14,317 nucleotides of DNA from JBEVEP01 sp040512755 (GTDB lineage: Bacteria > Pseudomonadota > Alphaproteobacteria > Rhizobiales > Rhizobiaceae). Under the pieces are notes generated by a model. That model worked only from the letters and a program-made list of their open reading frames with translations, did no database searches and was not told where the DNA came from. Each line of letters begins with the position of its first letter. Position 1 is the first letter of the stretch. The position numbers and the translations under genes are program-made. The stretch covers positions 1-14,317 of the forward strand of contig JBEVEP010000228.1 in assembly GCA_040512755.1 (NCBI GenBank), read 5' to 3'. Positions 1 through 7,673 of this stretch are shown piece by piece.

Positions 1-1
1 T

Positions 2-565
2 ACGGCGCTTGATCACCGCGGTATCGCGCTGGCAAGCGTGGCAAAGATGAAGCCTTGGATGCTATCCGCAATGCTTGCTCTGCCTGCCTGCGAACTCGCG
101 CGACAAGCAGATGGCGCACCTATTTTGGATGTAAGGCTGGCCGAAGATGCGAAGGCGTCGGGAAAGTCGCTGCAAGGGCTGGAAACGGCGATGAGCCAGC
201 TTGAGGCAATGGCCTCGTTGCCGATGGATTTTCACATCAGGGGATTGGTCGAAACGCTAAAGCTGGGCGATCGCATCGATGACGTGATCGAAACGATGAT
301 CGTCCTATATGTGAACGGTGACACCGGGACATTCTGGCCACTCTTCAAGAGCGTGATGCCGGGCGGCGCGGAAGATGAGACCGGCTATGCGGCATTCGAG
401 CAGACGATGATCACCGAGCGCAACCAGACGATGGCCGAGAAAGCAGACCCCATCCTGGCGAAGGGCAACGCGTTTATCGCCGTGGGTGCGTTGCACCTTC
501 CTGGCCGTGAAGGGCTCATAGAGCTGTTGCGCGATGCCGGTTACACCGTGACTCCGGTGGACTGA
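2..565 (+). CDS. TraB/GumN family protein, C-terminal part (5' end outside window)
   Basis: The reading frame is open from the left edge to a TGA at 563-565, giving about 187 residues. A GTG at 38 could be read as a start, but the frame continues upstream with family-like sequence, so the true start lies outside the window. The segment resembles the C-terminal half of the TraB/PrgY/GumN family (Pfam TraB): a run beginning MKPWML, a middle part with GLETAMSQLEAMASLP, and the conserved C-terminal GALHLPGREGL, whose Gly and His are the family hallmark. Members are proposed to have an EreA/ChaN-like fold, and some are suspected metalloproteases, but the function in bacteria of this type is not established. 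The substrate is unknown. A signal peptide, if any, would be in the missing N-terminus. The family call is fairly sure; the function is not. Confidence 0.8.
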   Translation, partial: TALDHRGIALASVAKMKPWMLSAMLALPACELARQADGAPILDVRLAEDAKASGKSLQGLETAMSQLEAMASLPMDFHIRGLVETLKLGDRIDDVIETMIVLYVNGDTGTFWPLFKSVMPGGAEDETGYAAFEQTMITERNQTMAEKADPILAKGNAFIAVGALHLPGREGLIELLRDAGYTVTPVD

Positions 566-635
566 TCCGAAACGACCCCGACGATTCCCAGGTAGCATTA
601 GGCCCGGCAACCGTTTGCGTGTGTCAGGTGAAATT

Positions 636-670
636 GCGGGCCGAGGCGGGTCTTTGACTCCTCGGCCTGC
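636..670 (+). other. Stem-loop between the TraB-family gene and the membrane-protein gene
   Basis: Arms GCGGGCCGAGG (636-646) and CCTCGGCCTGC (660-670) pair over 11 positions with one G-U wobble on the + strand, around a 13-nt loop. It lies 70 nt after the TraB-family stop and 78 nt before the next start. No run of T follows (next bases TGCCGCCTTT), so it is at best a weak terminator; it could instead be part of the leader of the downstream gene. Apart from this stem, the 566-748 gap shows no gene. Confidence 0.45.
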
Positions 671-736
671 TGCCGCCTTTCAGAGCTGAATGAAACTGTT
701 TTTCGATTTGCGCGTTGTGGTTACATCCGAAATAAC

Positions 737-742
737 GGAGGA
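737..742 (+). promoter_or_regulatory. Ribosome binding site GGAGGA
   Basis: GGAGGA sits 6 nt before the ATG at 749. It is a near-consensus Shine-Dalgarno site and is the main evidence that the low-complexity open frame that follows is a real gene with this start. Confidence 0.8.
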
Positions 743-748
743 ACCGCA

Positions 749-1201
749 ATGGCCACGCCTGTCCGAAGCTCAGATCCCCGGGATCCGCGGCTCGATCCCA
801 TGAGTCCGATACCGCCAGCGGATTCCGATCCATTGAATCCCCGGACGGTCGATCCACGGATCGACAATCGCCCCACGATGCAGTCAAAAACAAGCAACGG
901 CATTCTGATTGCGGCGGTCATCGCCGTTTTGGCCGTCATCGCTTATTTCATGTTCGCTGGCGGCTCGCCGACCCCAACGGACGAGGCTTCGCCGCCCGCT
1001 ACGACTGAGCCCGCTCCGGCAGAGCCTGCAACGCCTCCGGCAGCGGATACAACGGCTCCTGCTCCTGACGCGACCGCTCCGGCGGAACCTGCGCCAGCGC
1101 CTGCAGAACCGGCTCCGACCGGAACTGCTCCGGCAGAGCCTGCACCTGCGCCTGCAGAGCCTGCACCGGCTCAGCCCGCGCCTGCCGCGCCGGCTCAGTA
1201 A
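749..1201 (+). CDS. Single-span membrane protein with Pro/Ala/Glu-rich repeat tail
   Basis: This 150-residue protein is not recognised as a named family. It has three parts. Residues 1-50 are hydrophilic and rich in Asp-Pro-Arg motifs (SSDPRDPRLDP, TVDPRIDNRP). Residues 51-70 (NGILIAAVIAVLAVIAYFMF) are one transmembrane helix. Residues 71-150 are almost entirely Pro, Ala, Glu and Thr, containing the 15-residue unit TAPAEPAPAPAEPAP twice (109-123 and 126-140) separated by TG. The 45-bp DNA copies lie at 1073-1117 and 1124-1168 and differ at synonymous sites, so they are not a fresh duplication. Inference: a cytoplasmic N-terminus with the tail extended into the periplasm, as in TonB-like or envelope-spanning linkers, but no C-terminal globular domain follows. 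The start is supported by GGAGGA at 737-742. It is convergent with lpdA across a shared hairpin. Real gene: likely; function unknown. Confidence 0.72.
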   Translation: MATPVRSSDPRDPRLDPMSPIPPADSDPLNPRTVDPRIDNRPTMQSKTSNGILIAAVIAVLAVIAYFMFAGGSPTPTDEASPPATTEPAPAEPATPPAADTTAPAPDATAPAEPAPAPAEPAPTGTAPAEPAPAPAEPAPAQPAPAAPAQ

Positions 1202-1226
1202 GTAGTAGGCAACGCGTTAGAACGAC

Positions 1227-1260
1227 GAACGGCCCGCAGAAGCGGGCCGTTCTCGTTTCG
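1227..1260 (+). terminator. Rho-independent type hairpin terminator, probably bidirectional
   Basis: Perfect 11-bp arms GAACGGCCCGC (1227-1237) and GCGGGCCGTTC (1242-1252) flank an AGAA tetraloop. The + strand continues TCGTTTCG, a short imperfect T-stretch. It lies 25 nt after the stop of the Pro/Ala-rich gene and about 60 nt beyond the stop of the convergent lpdA. On the minus strand the stem is followed by GTCGTTCT, also weakly T-rich, so it may end both transcripts. Confidence 0.8.
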
Positions 1261-1310
1261 ATCGAGAGGCAAGTTGGCTGAGCCGGCACTACTGGCTCGA
1301 TGCAGCCGTC

Positions 1311-2717
1311 TCAGATGTGGATTGGCTTGAAGAACGTTGCCAACGCGGCCTCCTTGACCGCTTCCGACATCGTAGGATGTGCATGGCAGGTCCGGGCAAG
1401 GTCTTCGGACGAGCCGCCGAATTCCATCAGCACTGCTGCCTCGTGAATCATCTCGCCTGCGCCGAAACCCACGACATGGACGCCTAACACGCGGTCGTTC
1501 GCCTTGTCGGCGAGGATTTTCACAAAGCCGTCCGTGTGCAGCATGGCGCGTGCGCGCCCGTTGGCAGTGAACGGAAACTTGCCAGCCTTATAGTCTATCC
1601 CCGCCTTCTTCAGTTCTTCTTCAGTCTTGCCCACGGAGGCGACTTCCGGGCTTGTGTAGACGACGTTCGGGATAACATCATAGTTCACGTGCCCAGCCTG
1701 GCCGGCGATGATCTCGGCTACCGCCACGCCCTCGTCTTCAGCCTTGTGCGCCAGCATTGGCCCGGAAATCGCATCGCCAATTGCATAGATTCCCGCGACA
1801 TTGGTTTTCAGGTGTCTGTCTGTCTTTACGCGGCCGCGATCGTCCAGTTCGACGCCTGCCTCCGCCAGTCCGAGCCCTTCCGTGTAGGGCTTGCGTCCGG
1901 TGGCAACGAGAACCACATCGGCTTCAATCGTCTCGGGATCGCCACCTTTGACAGGCTGGAAAGTCACCTTCGCGGCCTTCCCTGATTTCTCCACGCCGGT
2001 CACTTTTGCGCCGAGTTTGAATTCGAGGCCCTGTTTGGCCAGCATGCGCTGGACCTGTTTGGCGACTTCGCCGTCCATGCCCCCAAGGATCGTATCAAGA
2101 TATTCGACGACAGTGACCTTGGACCCGAGCCGCGACCATACCGACCCAAGCTCCAGACCGATCACACCGCCGCCCACGACCACCATGCGCTGGGGTACCT
2201 GCTCCAGTTCCAGCGCGCCGGTGGACGACACGATGACCTTCTCGTCGAACGCCACTTCGACGCCCGGAATGCCCGCCACATCCGATCCCGTTGCGATCAC
2301 GATGTTCTTCGTCTCGATTTCCTGGACCGTTCCTTCGTCCCCGGTAACGGCAACCCGGCCCGCGCCAAGAACCTTGCCGGCGCCGCGAAAGCTGTCGATC
2401 TTGTTCTTCTTGAACAGGAAGGCGACGCCGTTCACATTGGCGGTGACGGTCGCATCCTTGTGCGCCAGCATTTTCTTCAGGTTGAGCTTGGGCGTGCCCA
2501 CCTCGACGCCAAGCTGATCGATGCTGTGAGAGGCTTCAGCGAATACTTCGGACGCGTGCAACATCGCCTTGGATGGTATGCACCCGACATTGAGGCAGGT
2601 CCCGCCAAAGGTCTCGCGCTTTTCCACGACGGCCGTCTTGAGGCCCAGCTGCGCCGCCTTGATAGCGCAAACATACCCACCGGGACCGGATCCGATCACT
2701 ACGACGTCATAGGCCAT
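1311..2717 (-). CDS. lpdA: Dihydrolipoyl dehydrogenase (E3)
   Basis: This FAD-dependent flavoprotein reoxidises dihydrolipoyl groups on the E2 core with NAD+. Its position after sucA and sucB marks it as the E3 of the 2-oxoglutarate dehydrogenase complex, though it may be shared with other 2-oxoacid dehydrogenases or the glycine cleavage system. At 468 residues it is the usual length. The N-terminal FAD motif GSGPGG is at 9-14, the redox-active disulfide is C41/C46 in GGTCLNVGCIPSK, the NAD-binding GGGVIGLELG follows near residue 185, the second FAD contact GDAISGPMLAHKAEDEG is near 315, and the C-terminal catalytic dyad in HAHPTMSE is H447/E452. All key residues are intact. The ATG is preceded by a modest AGGGAAAAGAA ribosome site. 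The 188-nt gap upstream may let it be transcribed on its own. Very secure. Confidence 0.97.
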   Translation of the reverse strand: MAYDVVVIGSGPGGYVCAIKAAQLGLKTAVVEKRETFGGTCLNVGCIPSKAMLHASEVFAEASHSIDQLGVEVGTPKLNLKKMLAHKDATVTANVNGVAFLFKKNKIDSFRGAGKVLGAGRVAVTGDEGTVQEIETKNIVIATGSDVAGIPGVEVAFDEKVIVSSTGALELEQVPQRMVVVGGGVIGLELGSVWSRLGSKVTVVEYLDTILGGMDGEVAKQVQRMLAKQGLEFKLGAKVTGVEKSGKAAKVTFQPVKGGDPETIEADVVLVATGRKPYTEGLGLAEAGVELDDRGRVKTDRHLKTNVAGIYAIGDAISGPMLAHKAEDEGVAVAEIIAGQAGHVNYDVIPNVVYTSPEVASVGKTEEELKKAGIDYKAGKFPFTANGRARAMLHTDGFVKILADKANDRVLGVHVVGFGAGEMIHEAAVLMEFGGSSEDLARTCHAHPTMSEAVKEAALATFFKPIHI

Positions 2718-2740
2718 TTCTTTTCCCTGCTTTCCCCTTG

Positions 2741-2769
2741 GAGCTAGCTGCCCCGCTGTCTGTTTTCAA
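2741..2769 (-). promoter_or_regulatory. Possible lpdA promoter
   Basis: On the minus strand, TTGAAA (2764-2769) and TAGCTC (2741-2746) are 17 nt apart, about 24 nt before the lpdA ATG. The -35 is close to the sigma-70 consensus but the -10 is poor. It is listed because the 188-nt gap before lpdA is long for this tightly packed operon. No other gene is seen in 2718-2905. Confidence 0.22.
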
Positions 2770-2905
2770 CACATGCATGGCTGCTATCCAGGAGGCGCAT
2801 GGGCTCATCGGAAAAGTACGCCACGCAGGTTATCCCGAAGGGAATCGTCCCCGGCGGGATCATCGAACCTAAACAAACGGTGATACAGCCGACACGGCCC
2901 CGTCA

Positions 2906-3310
2906 TTACATCATCAGTCGGACCAGCATCATCACCAGCCCAACGATCGAAAGGAACCAGACAATCGTGCGGATGACAGGAATGCCCGCCGCATAGAGCG
3001 CCACATAGACGACGCGCGCCACAAGCCAGAGCCAGGCGCCTGTCGCGCCGATTCCACCTGCCTTGCCAGCCACGATCAGTCCTAAGGCGAGGGCGATGAA
3101 GGCCGGATAGGTTTCCAGGAAGTTTTTTAGCGCACGGTTCAGCCGGCCGGCCGCGATAACCTTCGATTCACGCTTCTCGTCGCGGGGACCGAATAGGTAG
3201 CGAGGGCCAAGATCGAGCGCCGCACTGGCCTGGAGAACGACCTGAACCAGCAGGAGCACGACGCTCCAGCCCAAAACAGTCAACTCCGTCGTGGCAATTG
3301 CCCCTTCCAT
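2906..3310 (-). CDS. MAPEG-family integral membrane protein
   Basis: The 134-residue protein has four hydrophobic spans (about 10-30, 66-83, 90-108 and 112-132), the layout of the MAPEG family (membrane-associated proteins in eicosanoid and glutathione metabolism). The loop after span 1 carries GPRDEKRES and the stretch RLNRALKNFLETYPAF; R59, N63 and E66 match the Arg-x3-Asn-x2-Glu glutathione-contact pattern of the family. Eukaryotic members are microsomal glutathione transferases and leukotriene or prostaglandin synthases; bacterial ones are mostly uncharacterised, so substrate and reaction are unknown. It lies 35 nt after sucB on the same strand, with a good GAGGGGAAATC ribosome site before its ATG, so co-transcription with the TCA genes is likely. 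A functional tie to 2-oxoglutarate dehydrogenase is not shown by the sequence. Confidence 0.88.
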   Translation of the reverse strand: MEGAIATTELTVLGWSVVLLLVQVVLQASAALDLGPRYLFGPRDEKRESKVIAAGRLNRALKNFLETYPAFIALALGLIVAGKAGGIGATGAWLWLVARVVYVALYAAGIPVIRTIVWFLSIVGLVMMLVRLMM

Positions 3311-3345
3311 GATTTCCCCTCTCTGTGGTGACCTTGCAAAGGTTT

Positions 3346-4614
3346 CTACAAATCGAGCACCAGCCGTTCCGGATCTTCCAGGCTCTCCTTCACGCGGACC
3401 AGGAAGGTGACGGCTTCCTTGCCGTCCACGATGCGGTGGTCGTAACTGAGCGCCAGATACATCATAGGACGAACCACGATCTGGCCGCCGACAACCACCG
3501 GCCGCTCCTGGATCTTGTGCATGCCGAGGATGCCGGACTGCGGGGCATTGAGGATAGGCGTCGACATCAGCGAACCGTAAACGCCGCCGTTGGAAATCGT
3601 GAAAGTGCCGCCCTGCATGTCGGCTACGCCCAGCTTGCCGTCGCGCGCAGCGATACCGAGCCGGCCGATTTCCTTCTCGATTTCCGCAATGCTCATCTGA
3701 TCGGCGTTGCGCACGACCGGGACGACAAGCCCCTTGTCCGTGCCGACCGCAACACCGATGTGGGCATAGTTCTTGTAGACAATATCTGTACCGTCGATCT
3801 CGGCATTGACCGCCGGAATCTCCTTCAGCGCATGCGTCACCGCCTTGGTGAAGAAGCCCATGAAGCCAAGCTTCACGCCATGCTTCTTCTCGAAAACATC
3901 CTTGTACTTCGTCCGCAGGTCCATCACCGCCTTCATGTCCACCTCGTTGAAGGTGGTCAGCATCGCGGCTGTGCTCTGTGCATCCTTGAGCCGCCGGGCG
4001 ATGGTTTGCCGAAGCTTCGTCATGCGGACGCGCTCCTCGCGGCTCTCGTCTGCCGCGGGGGACGGTGCGCGCGCTGCAACCGGAGTAGCCGGCTGCGGCG
4101 CGGGAGCAGCTACGCCCTTTGCAATGATTTCAATGGCATCCCCTTTGAGAACCTGACCGCGCTTTCCGCTGCCGGCGATCTGATCGGCCGATATGCCCGC
4201 CTCAGAGAGGAGCTTCGCTGCGGCCGGGGCGGGGGGCATCGAGGATTTCTTTTCCTGGATCGGTGGCTCACCCGCGATCCGGGCCGTCTTTTCGGCCGCG
4301 TCCTTCATTGTCGCCGCGCCCGCGTTTCCGGCAGCCTGCGCCACTGCTTCCGGCTTCGCAGCCGGCCTGTCGCCAGCGCCGTCTCCGATCGTACCCAGAA
4401 GCGCGCCCAGACCCACGGTTTCACCCTCATTTGCCGATATTTCGGAGAGCGTGCCTGCCGCTGGCGCCGGAACTTCGACGGTCACCTTGTCGGTTTCGAG
4501 CTCCACGACCGGCTCGTCAGCGGCGATCGGATCGCCAACCTTCTTGAACCACTTGCCGATGGTCGCCTCGGTAACTGATTCACCGAGGGTAGGAACGCGG
4601 ATTTCCGTAGCCAT
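3346..4614 (-). CDS. sucB: 2-oxoglutarate dehydrogenase E2, dihydrolipoyl succinyltransferase
   Basis: This is the core subunit that carries the succinyl group on lipoyl-lysine and transfers it to CoA. It has 422 residues and one lipoyl domain (1-80) with the acceptor K43 in ETDKV. A Pro/Ala-rich linker follows, then the peripheral-subunit-binding domain (about 130-166, AAKLLSEAGI...SGKRGQVLKGDAIE), a second linker, and the acyltransferase domain (about 190-422) with catalytic H393 and D397 in SYDHRIVDG. A single lipoyl domain and the C-terminal NAPQSGILGM and RPMMYLALSYDHR motifs fit the succinyl- rather than the acetyl-transferase. The ATG is 34 nt after the sucA stop. The ribosome site is poor (GGATAAAGACCC), so translation may be coupled to sucA. 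Intact. Confidence 0.97.
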   Translation of the reverse strand: MATEIRVPTLGESVTEATIGKWFKKVGDPIAADEPVVELETDKVTVEVPAPAAGTLSEISANEGETVGLGALLGTIGDGAGDRPAAKPEAVAQAAGNAGAATMKDAAEKTARIAGEPPIQEKKSSMPPAPAAAKLLSEAGISADQIAGSGKRGQVLKGDAIEIIAKGVAAPAPQPATPVAARAPSPAADESREERVRMTKLRQTIARRLKDAQSTAAMLTTFNEVDMKAVMDLRTKYKDVFEKKHGVKLGFMGFFTKAVTHALKEIPAVNAEIDGTDIVYKNYAHIGVAVGTDKGLVVPVVRNADQMSIAEIEKEIGRLGIAARDGKLGVADMQGGTFTISNGGVYGSLMSTPILNAPQSGILGMHKIQERPVVVGGQIVVRPMMYLALSYDHRIVDGKEAVTFLVRVKESLEDPERLVLDL

Positions 4615-4648
4615 GGGTCTTTATCCGTTGCTTTTCAGTTCGCTTCGA

Positions 4649-7636
4649 TCATTCGCCGAGCGCATCGTCGAGAAGCGACTCGAGTTGGGAGAGGTGCTTC
4701 GACATCAGGCCTGTTGCAGTTGAGGCTGATGCCGGGCGGCCGGTGTAACGCACCCGCTGATGCTTGGCGTCGATGTGAGCGAGCACCCATTCCAGATAGG
4801 GGTCGATGAACGACCACGCGCCCATATTCTTCGGCTCTTCCTGGCACCACACCATTTCCGCCCCGCGGAAACGGGAGAGCTCGGTGATCAGCGCCTTTGC
4901 CGGGAAGGGGTAGAGCTGCTCGACACGCAGCAGATAGACGTCGTTTATGCCCCGCTTCTCGCGTTCCTCGTAGAGGTCGAAGTAGAGCTTGCCTGAGCAC
5001 ATCACCACCCGGCGGATTTTCGAGTCCCTGGTCAGCTTGACCGTGTCCTTTCCAGGGTACTGGGCATCGTCCCACAGCAACCGGTGGAAGGAACTCTCGC
5101 CCGAAATGTCGGCCAGCGTCGAGGTCGCCCGCTTGTGACGCAGCAAGGATTTGGGCGTCATCAGGATCAACGGCTTGCGGAAGTCGCGCTTCAACTGCCG
5201 GCGCAATATGTGGAAGTAGTTGGCCGGCGTAGTGCAATTGGCGACCTGCATGTTGTCTTCCGCGCAAAGTTGCAGGAAGCGCTCGAGCCGGGCCGAGGAA
5301 TGTTCCGGACCCTGGCCTTCATACCCATGCGGCAGGAGGCAGACGAGGCCCGACATGCGCAGCCATTTGCGTTCACCTGAGGAGATGAACTGATCGAAGA
5401 TGACCTGTGCGCCGTTGGCGAAATCGCCGAATTGCGCTTCCCAAAGCGTGAGCGCGTTTGGCTCAGCCAGCGAATAGCCATACTCAAAACCGAGCACAGC
5501 CTCTTCCGAAAGCATCGAATTGATAACCTCGAAATTAGCCTGCGCCGCCGAGAGATTGTTGAGGGGAACGTAGCGCCTCTCGTCCCGCTGGTCATAGAGC
5601 ACCGAATGGCGCTGCGAGAACGTGCCGCGTTCCGAGTCCTGACCGGAAAGCCGGACCGGATTGCCGTCGAGCAGAATCGACCCGAATGCGAGCGCCTCGG
5701 CGGTGGACCAATCGATGCCCTCGCCGGATTCGATCATTTTCCGGCGCGTTTCGAGGAAGCGCCCGATCGTCCTGTGTGCTTCGAAGTCCGCCGGGACCTC
5801 GGTCAGCTTCTTGCCGATCTCTTTCAGAATCTTCACTGGTACGGCCGTCTTGCCGCGGCGCTGTTCGTCCTGGTTGTCGGCTGTCCTGAGGCCCGACCAG
5901 GCTCCGTCAAGCCAGTCGGCCTTGTTCGGCTTGTATGCCTGGCCTGACTCGAACTCCGCCTCAAGATGGGCCCGCCAGTCGGCCTTCATCGTCTCGTATT
6001 CGCCTTCCGAGAGGATGCCTTCGGCGGTCAGCTTGTCGGCGTAAAGCTGTGACGCTGAGCGTTGCGTGCGAATCTTGCGATACATGATCGGCTGCGTGAA
6101 CGCAGGCTCGTCACCTTCGTTGTGACCGAACCGGCGATAGCAGAACATGTCCACGACCACCGGTTTGTGGAACACCATGCGGAATTCGATGGCGATCTTG
6201 GCGGCGTAGACAACAGCTTCCGGATCGTCGCCGTTCGCATGGAAGATTGGCGCCTCGATCATTTTCGCCACATCGGAAGGATAGGGCGACGAGCGCGAAA
6301 AACGTGGATTGGTGGTAAAACCGATCTGATTGTTGATGATGAAGTGCAGCGTTCCGGCCACGCGATGGCCGCGCAGCCCAGAAAGCCCAAGCACTTCGGC
6401 GACCACACCCTGGCCGGCGAACGCCGCATCGCCGTGGAGCAGTAGCGGCAGCACCTTGGCGCGTTCTTCCAGAGGCACGATCTCGCCGCGCGAGCGGCCA
6501 GAGATTTGGTCCTGCTTGGCGCGCGCCTTGCCCATCACGACCGGATCGACGATCTCCAGATGCGATGGATTGGCCGTCAATGACAGGTGGACCTTGTTGC
6601 CGTCGAATTCGCGGTCCGACGATGCGCCAAGATGGTACTTCACGTCGCCCGAACCTTCGACGTCGTCCGGCGCGTAGGAGCCGCCTTTGAATTCATGGAA
6701 GATCGCGCGGTGCGGCTTCGCCATCACTTGCGACAGGACATTAAGGCGGCCGCGATGCGCCATGCCGAGGACTATTTCCTGCAGGCCCATGGCCCCGCCG
6801 CGCTTGATAATCTGTTCGAGCGCCGGGATGAGCGACTCGCCGCCGTCCAGGCCGAAGCGCTTGGTGCCCTTGTACTTCACGTCGATGAATTGCTCGAAGC
6901 CTTCCGCTTCCAAGAGCTTCTGCAGGATGGCCCGCTTGCCTTCAGGCGTGAAGGCGACACCTTTGTCCGGCCCCTCGATGCGCTCCTGAATCCAGGCTTT
7001 CTCCATCGGGTCGGAGATGTGCATGAACTCGACACCGAGCGTCGAGCAGTAGGTCCGCTTCAGTATGTCGAGCATCTGGCGGATGGTCGCGTATTCCAGC
7101 CCCAGCACATGATCGATGAAGATACGGCGGTCATAATCCGCGGCTGTGAAGCCGTACGATTCCGGAGAAAGTTCGTTGTAGTCCTCGAGCGGTTTTGCCA
7201 GGCCGAGCGGGTCAAGGTCGGCATGAAGGTGCCCACGCATGCGATAGGCGCGGATCATCATGATGGCGCGAACCGAATCGCGCGTCGCCCTCAGAACGTC
7301 GGCATCGGAGATTGTCTCGCCAGTAACGGCCGCTTTTTCCTTTACCTTCTTTTCGAAGTGCTTCTCAACGACACCCCAGTCGCCATCGAGCGCAGACACC
7401 AGTTCCCCATTGGCCGCGATCGGCCAGTTCGGCTTGGTCCAGGATGCGCCTTCCGCATTCTTTTTGACATCGTTGGCGTCGTCCTGAAGCGCGCCAAAGA
7501 AGTCCTGCCACTCCACTCCGACTGAAGACGGATCGCCCTTGTAGCGGGCGTAGAGGTCTTCGATGTAGTCGGCGTTTCCGCCATAGAGAAACGACGTGAG
7601 AGAGAACTGGTCGTTGGCTTGGTCTTGTCGCGACAT
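4649..7636 (-). CDS. sucA: 2-oxoglutarate dehydrogenase E1 (thiamine-diphosphate dependent)
   Basis: This subunit decarboxylates 2-oxoglutarate and passes the succinyl group to the SucB lipoyl arm. At 995 residues it is longer than the 933-residue E. coli protein, with the extra length mainly in the first 120 residues. The N-terminal E2-binding segment contains SFLYGGNADYIEDLYARY (residues 15-32). The catalytic core shows KRFGLDGGESLIP (259-271), GMAHRGRLNVL (291-301), the thiamine-diphosphate/Mg segment GDAAFAGQG (402-410) ending in INNQIGFTTNPR (434-445), and a transketolase-like C-terminal half with HGYEGQGPEHSSARLER and QEEPKNMGAW. No interruption is seen. The ATG is fixed by homology, but there is no good Shine-Dalgarno at normal spacing and a small hairpin lies just upstream. 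It is separated from sucD by 106 nt holding a large inverted repeat. Confidence 0.97.
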   Translation of the reverse strand: MSRQDQANDQFSLTSFLYGGNADYIEDLYARYKGDPSSVGVEWQDFFGALQDDANDVKKNAEGASWTKPNWPIAANGELVSALDGDWGVVEKHFEKKVKEKAAVTGETISDADVLRATRDSVRAIMMIRAYRMRGHLHADLDPLGLAKPLEDYNELSPESYGFTAADYDRRIFIDHVLGLEYATIRQMLDILKRTYCSTLGVEFMHISDPMEKAWIQERIEGPDKGVAFTPEGKRAILQKLLEAEGFEQFIDVKYKGTKRFGLDGGESLIPALEQIIKRGGAMGLQEIVLGMAHRGRLNVLSQVMAKPHRAIFHEFKGGSYAPDDVEGSGDVKYHLGASSDREFDGNKVHLSLTANPSHLEIVDPVVMGKARAKQDQISGRSRGEIVPLEERAKVLPLLLHGDAAFAGQGVVAEVLGLSGLRGHRVAGTLHFIINNQIGFTTNPRFSRSSPYPSDVAKMIEAPIFHANGDDPEAVVYAAKIAIEFRMVFHKPVVVDMFCYRRFGHNEGDEPAFTQPIMYRKIRTQRSASQLYADKLTAEGILSEGEYETMKADWRAHLEAEFESGQAYKPNKADWLDGAWSGLRTADNQDEQRRGKTAVPVKILKEIGKKLTEVPADFEAHRTIGRFLETRRKMIESGEGIDWSTAEALAFGSILLDGNPVRLSGQDSERGTFSQRHSVLYDQRDERRYVPLNNLSAAQANFEVINSMLSEEAVLGFEYGYSLAEPNALTLWEAQFGDFANGAQVIFDQFISSGERKWLRMSGLVCLLPHGYEGQGPEHSSARLERFLQLCAEDNMQVANCTTPANYFHILRRQLKRDFRKPLILMTPKSLLRHKRATSTLADISGESSFHRLLWDDAQYPGKDTVKLTRDSKIRRVVMCSGKLYFDLYEEREKRGINDVYLLRVEQLYPFPAKALITELSRFRGAEMVWCQEEPKNMGAWSFIDPYLEWVLAHIDAKHQRVRYTGRPASASTATGLMSKHLSQLESLLDDALGE

Positions 7637-7644
7637 TCTGTTGC

Positions 7645-7660
7645 CGGAGGTCTTGCTCCG
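7645..7660 (-). promoter_or_regulatory. Small hairpin over the sucA ribosome-binding region
   Basis: Reading with sucA, CGGAG (7656-7660) and CTCCG (7645-7649) are complementary around a 6-nt loop, ending 8 nt before the ATG. The only purine-rich GGAG-like sequences in the leader are in or just upstream of this stem, too far for a standard ribosome site, so folding could limit sucA initiation. The pairing is seen in the sequence; the regulatory role is inferred. Confidence 0.35.
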
Positions 7661-7673
7661 TCTCCTTTGTCCA

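Noticed and set aside
2799..2996. 65-codon + strand frame preceded by AGGAGG (2790-2795)
   Set aside because: The AGGAGG is only 3 nt from the ATG, too close for good initiation. The second half overlaps the MAPEG gene antisense, and the peptide looks like no known protein.
3331..3343. Short palindrome ACCTTGCAAAGGT just after the sucB stop
   Set aside because: A stem of 5 bp with a 3-nt loop and no T-run is too weak to call a terminator or processing site.
3325..4578. A 417-codon open frame on the + strand opposite sucB
   Set aside because: It is fully antisense to a sucB gene with all domains intact, its product is rich in His/Arg/Leu with no recognisable motif, and it has no proper start signal. 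Long antisense frames are expected in GC-rich coding DNA.
4635..5267. 210-codon minus-strand frame overlapping sucA
   Set aside because: A shifted frame of sucA itself; the real frame carries the conserved C-terminal sucA motifs through this region.
6587..7525. A 312-codon open frame on the + strand opposite sucA
   Set aside because: Same reason: antisense to intact sucA, composition typical of a mirror frame, no ribosome site or known motif.
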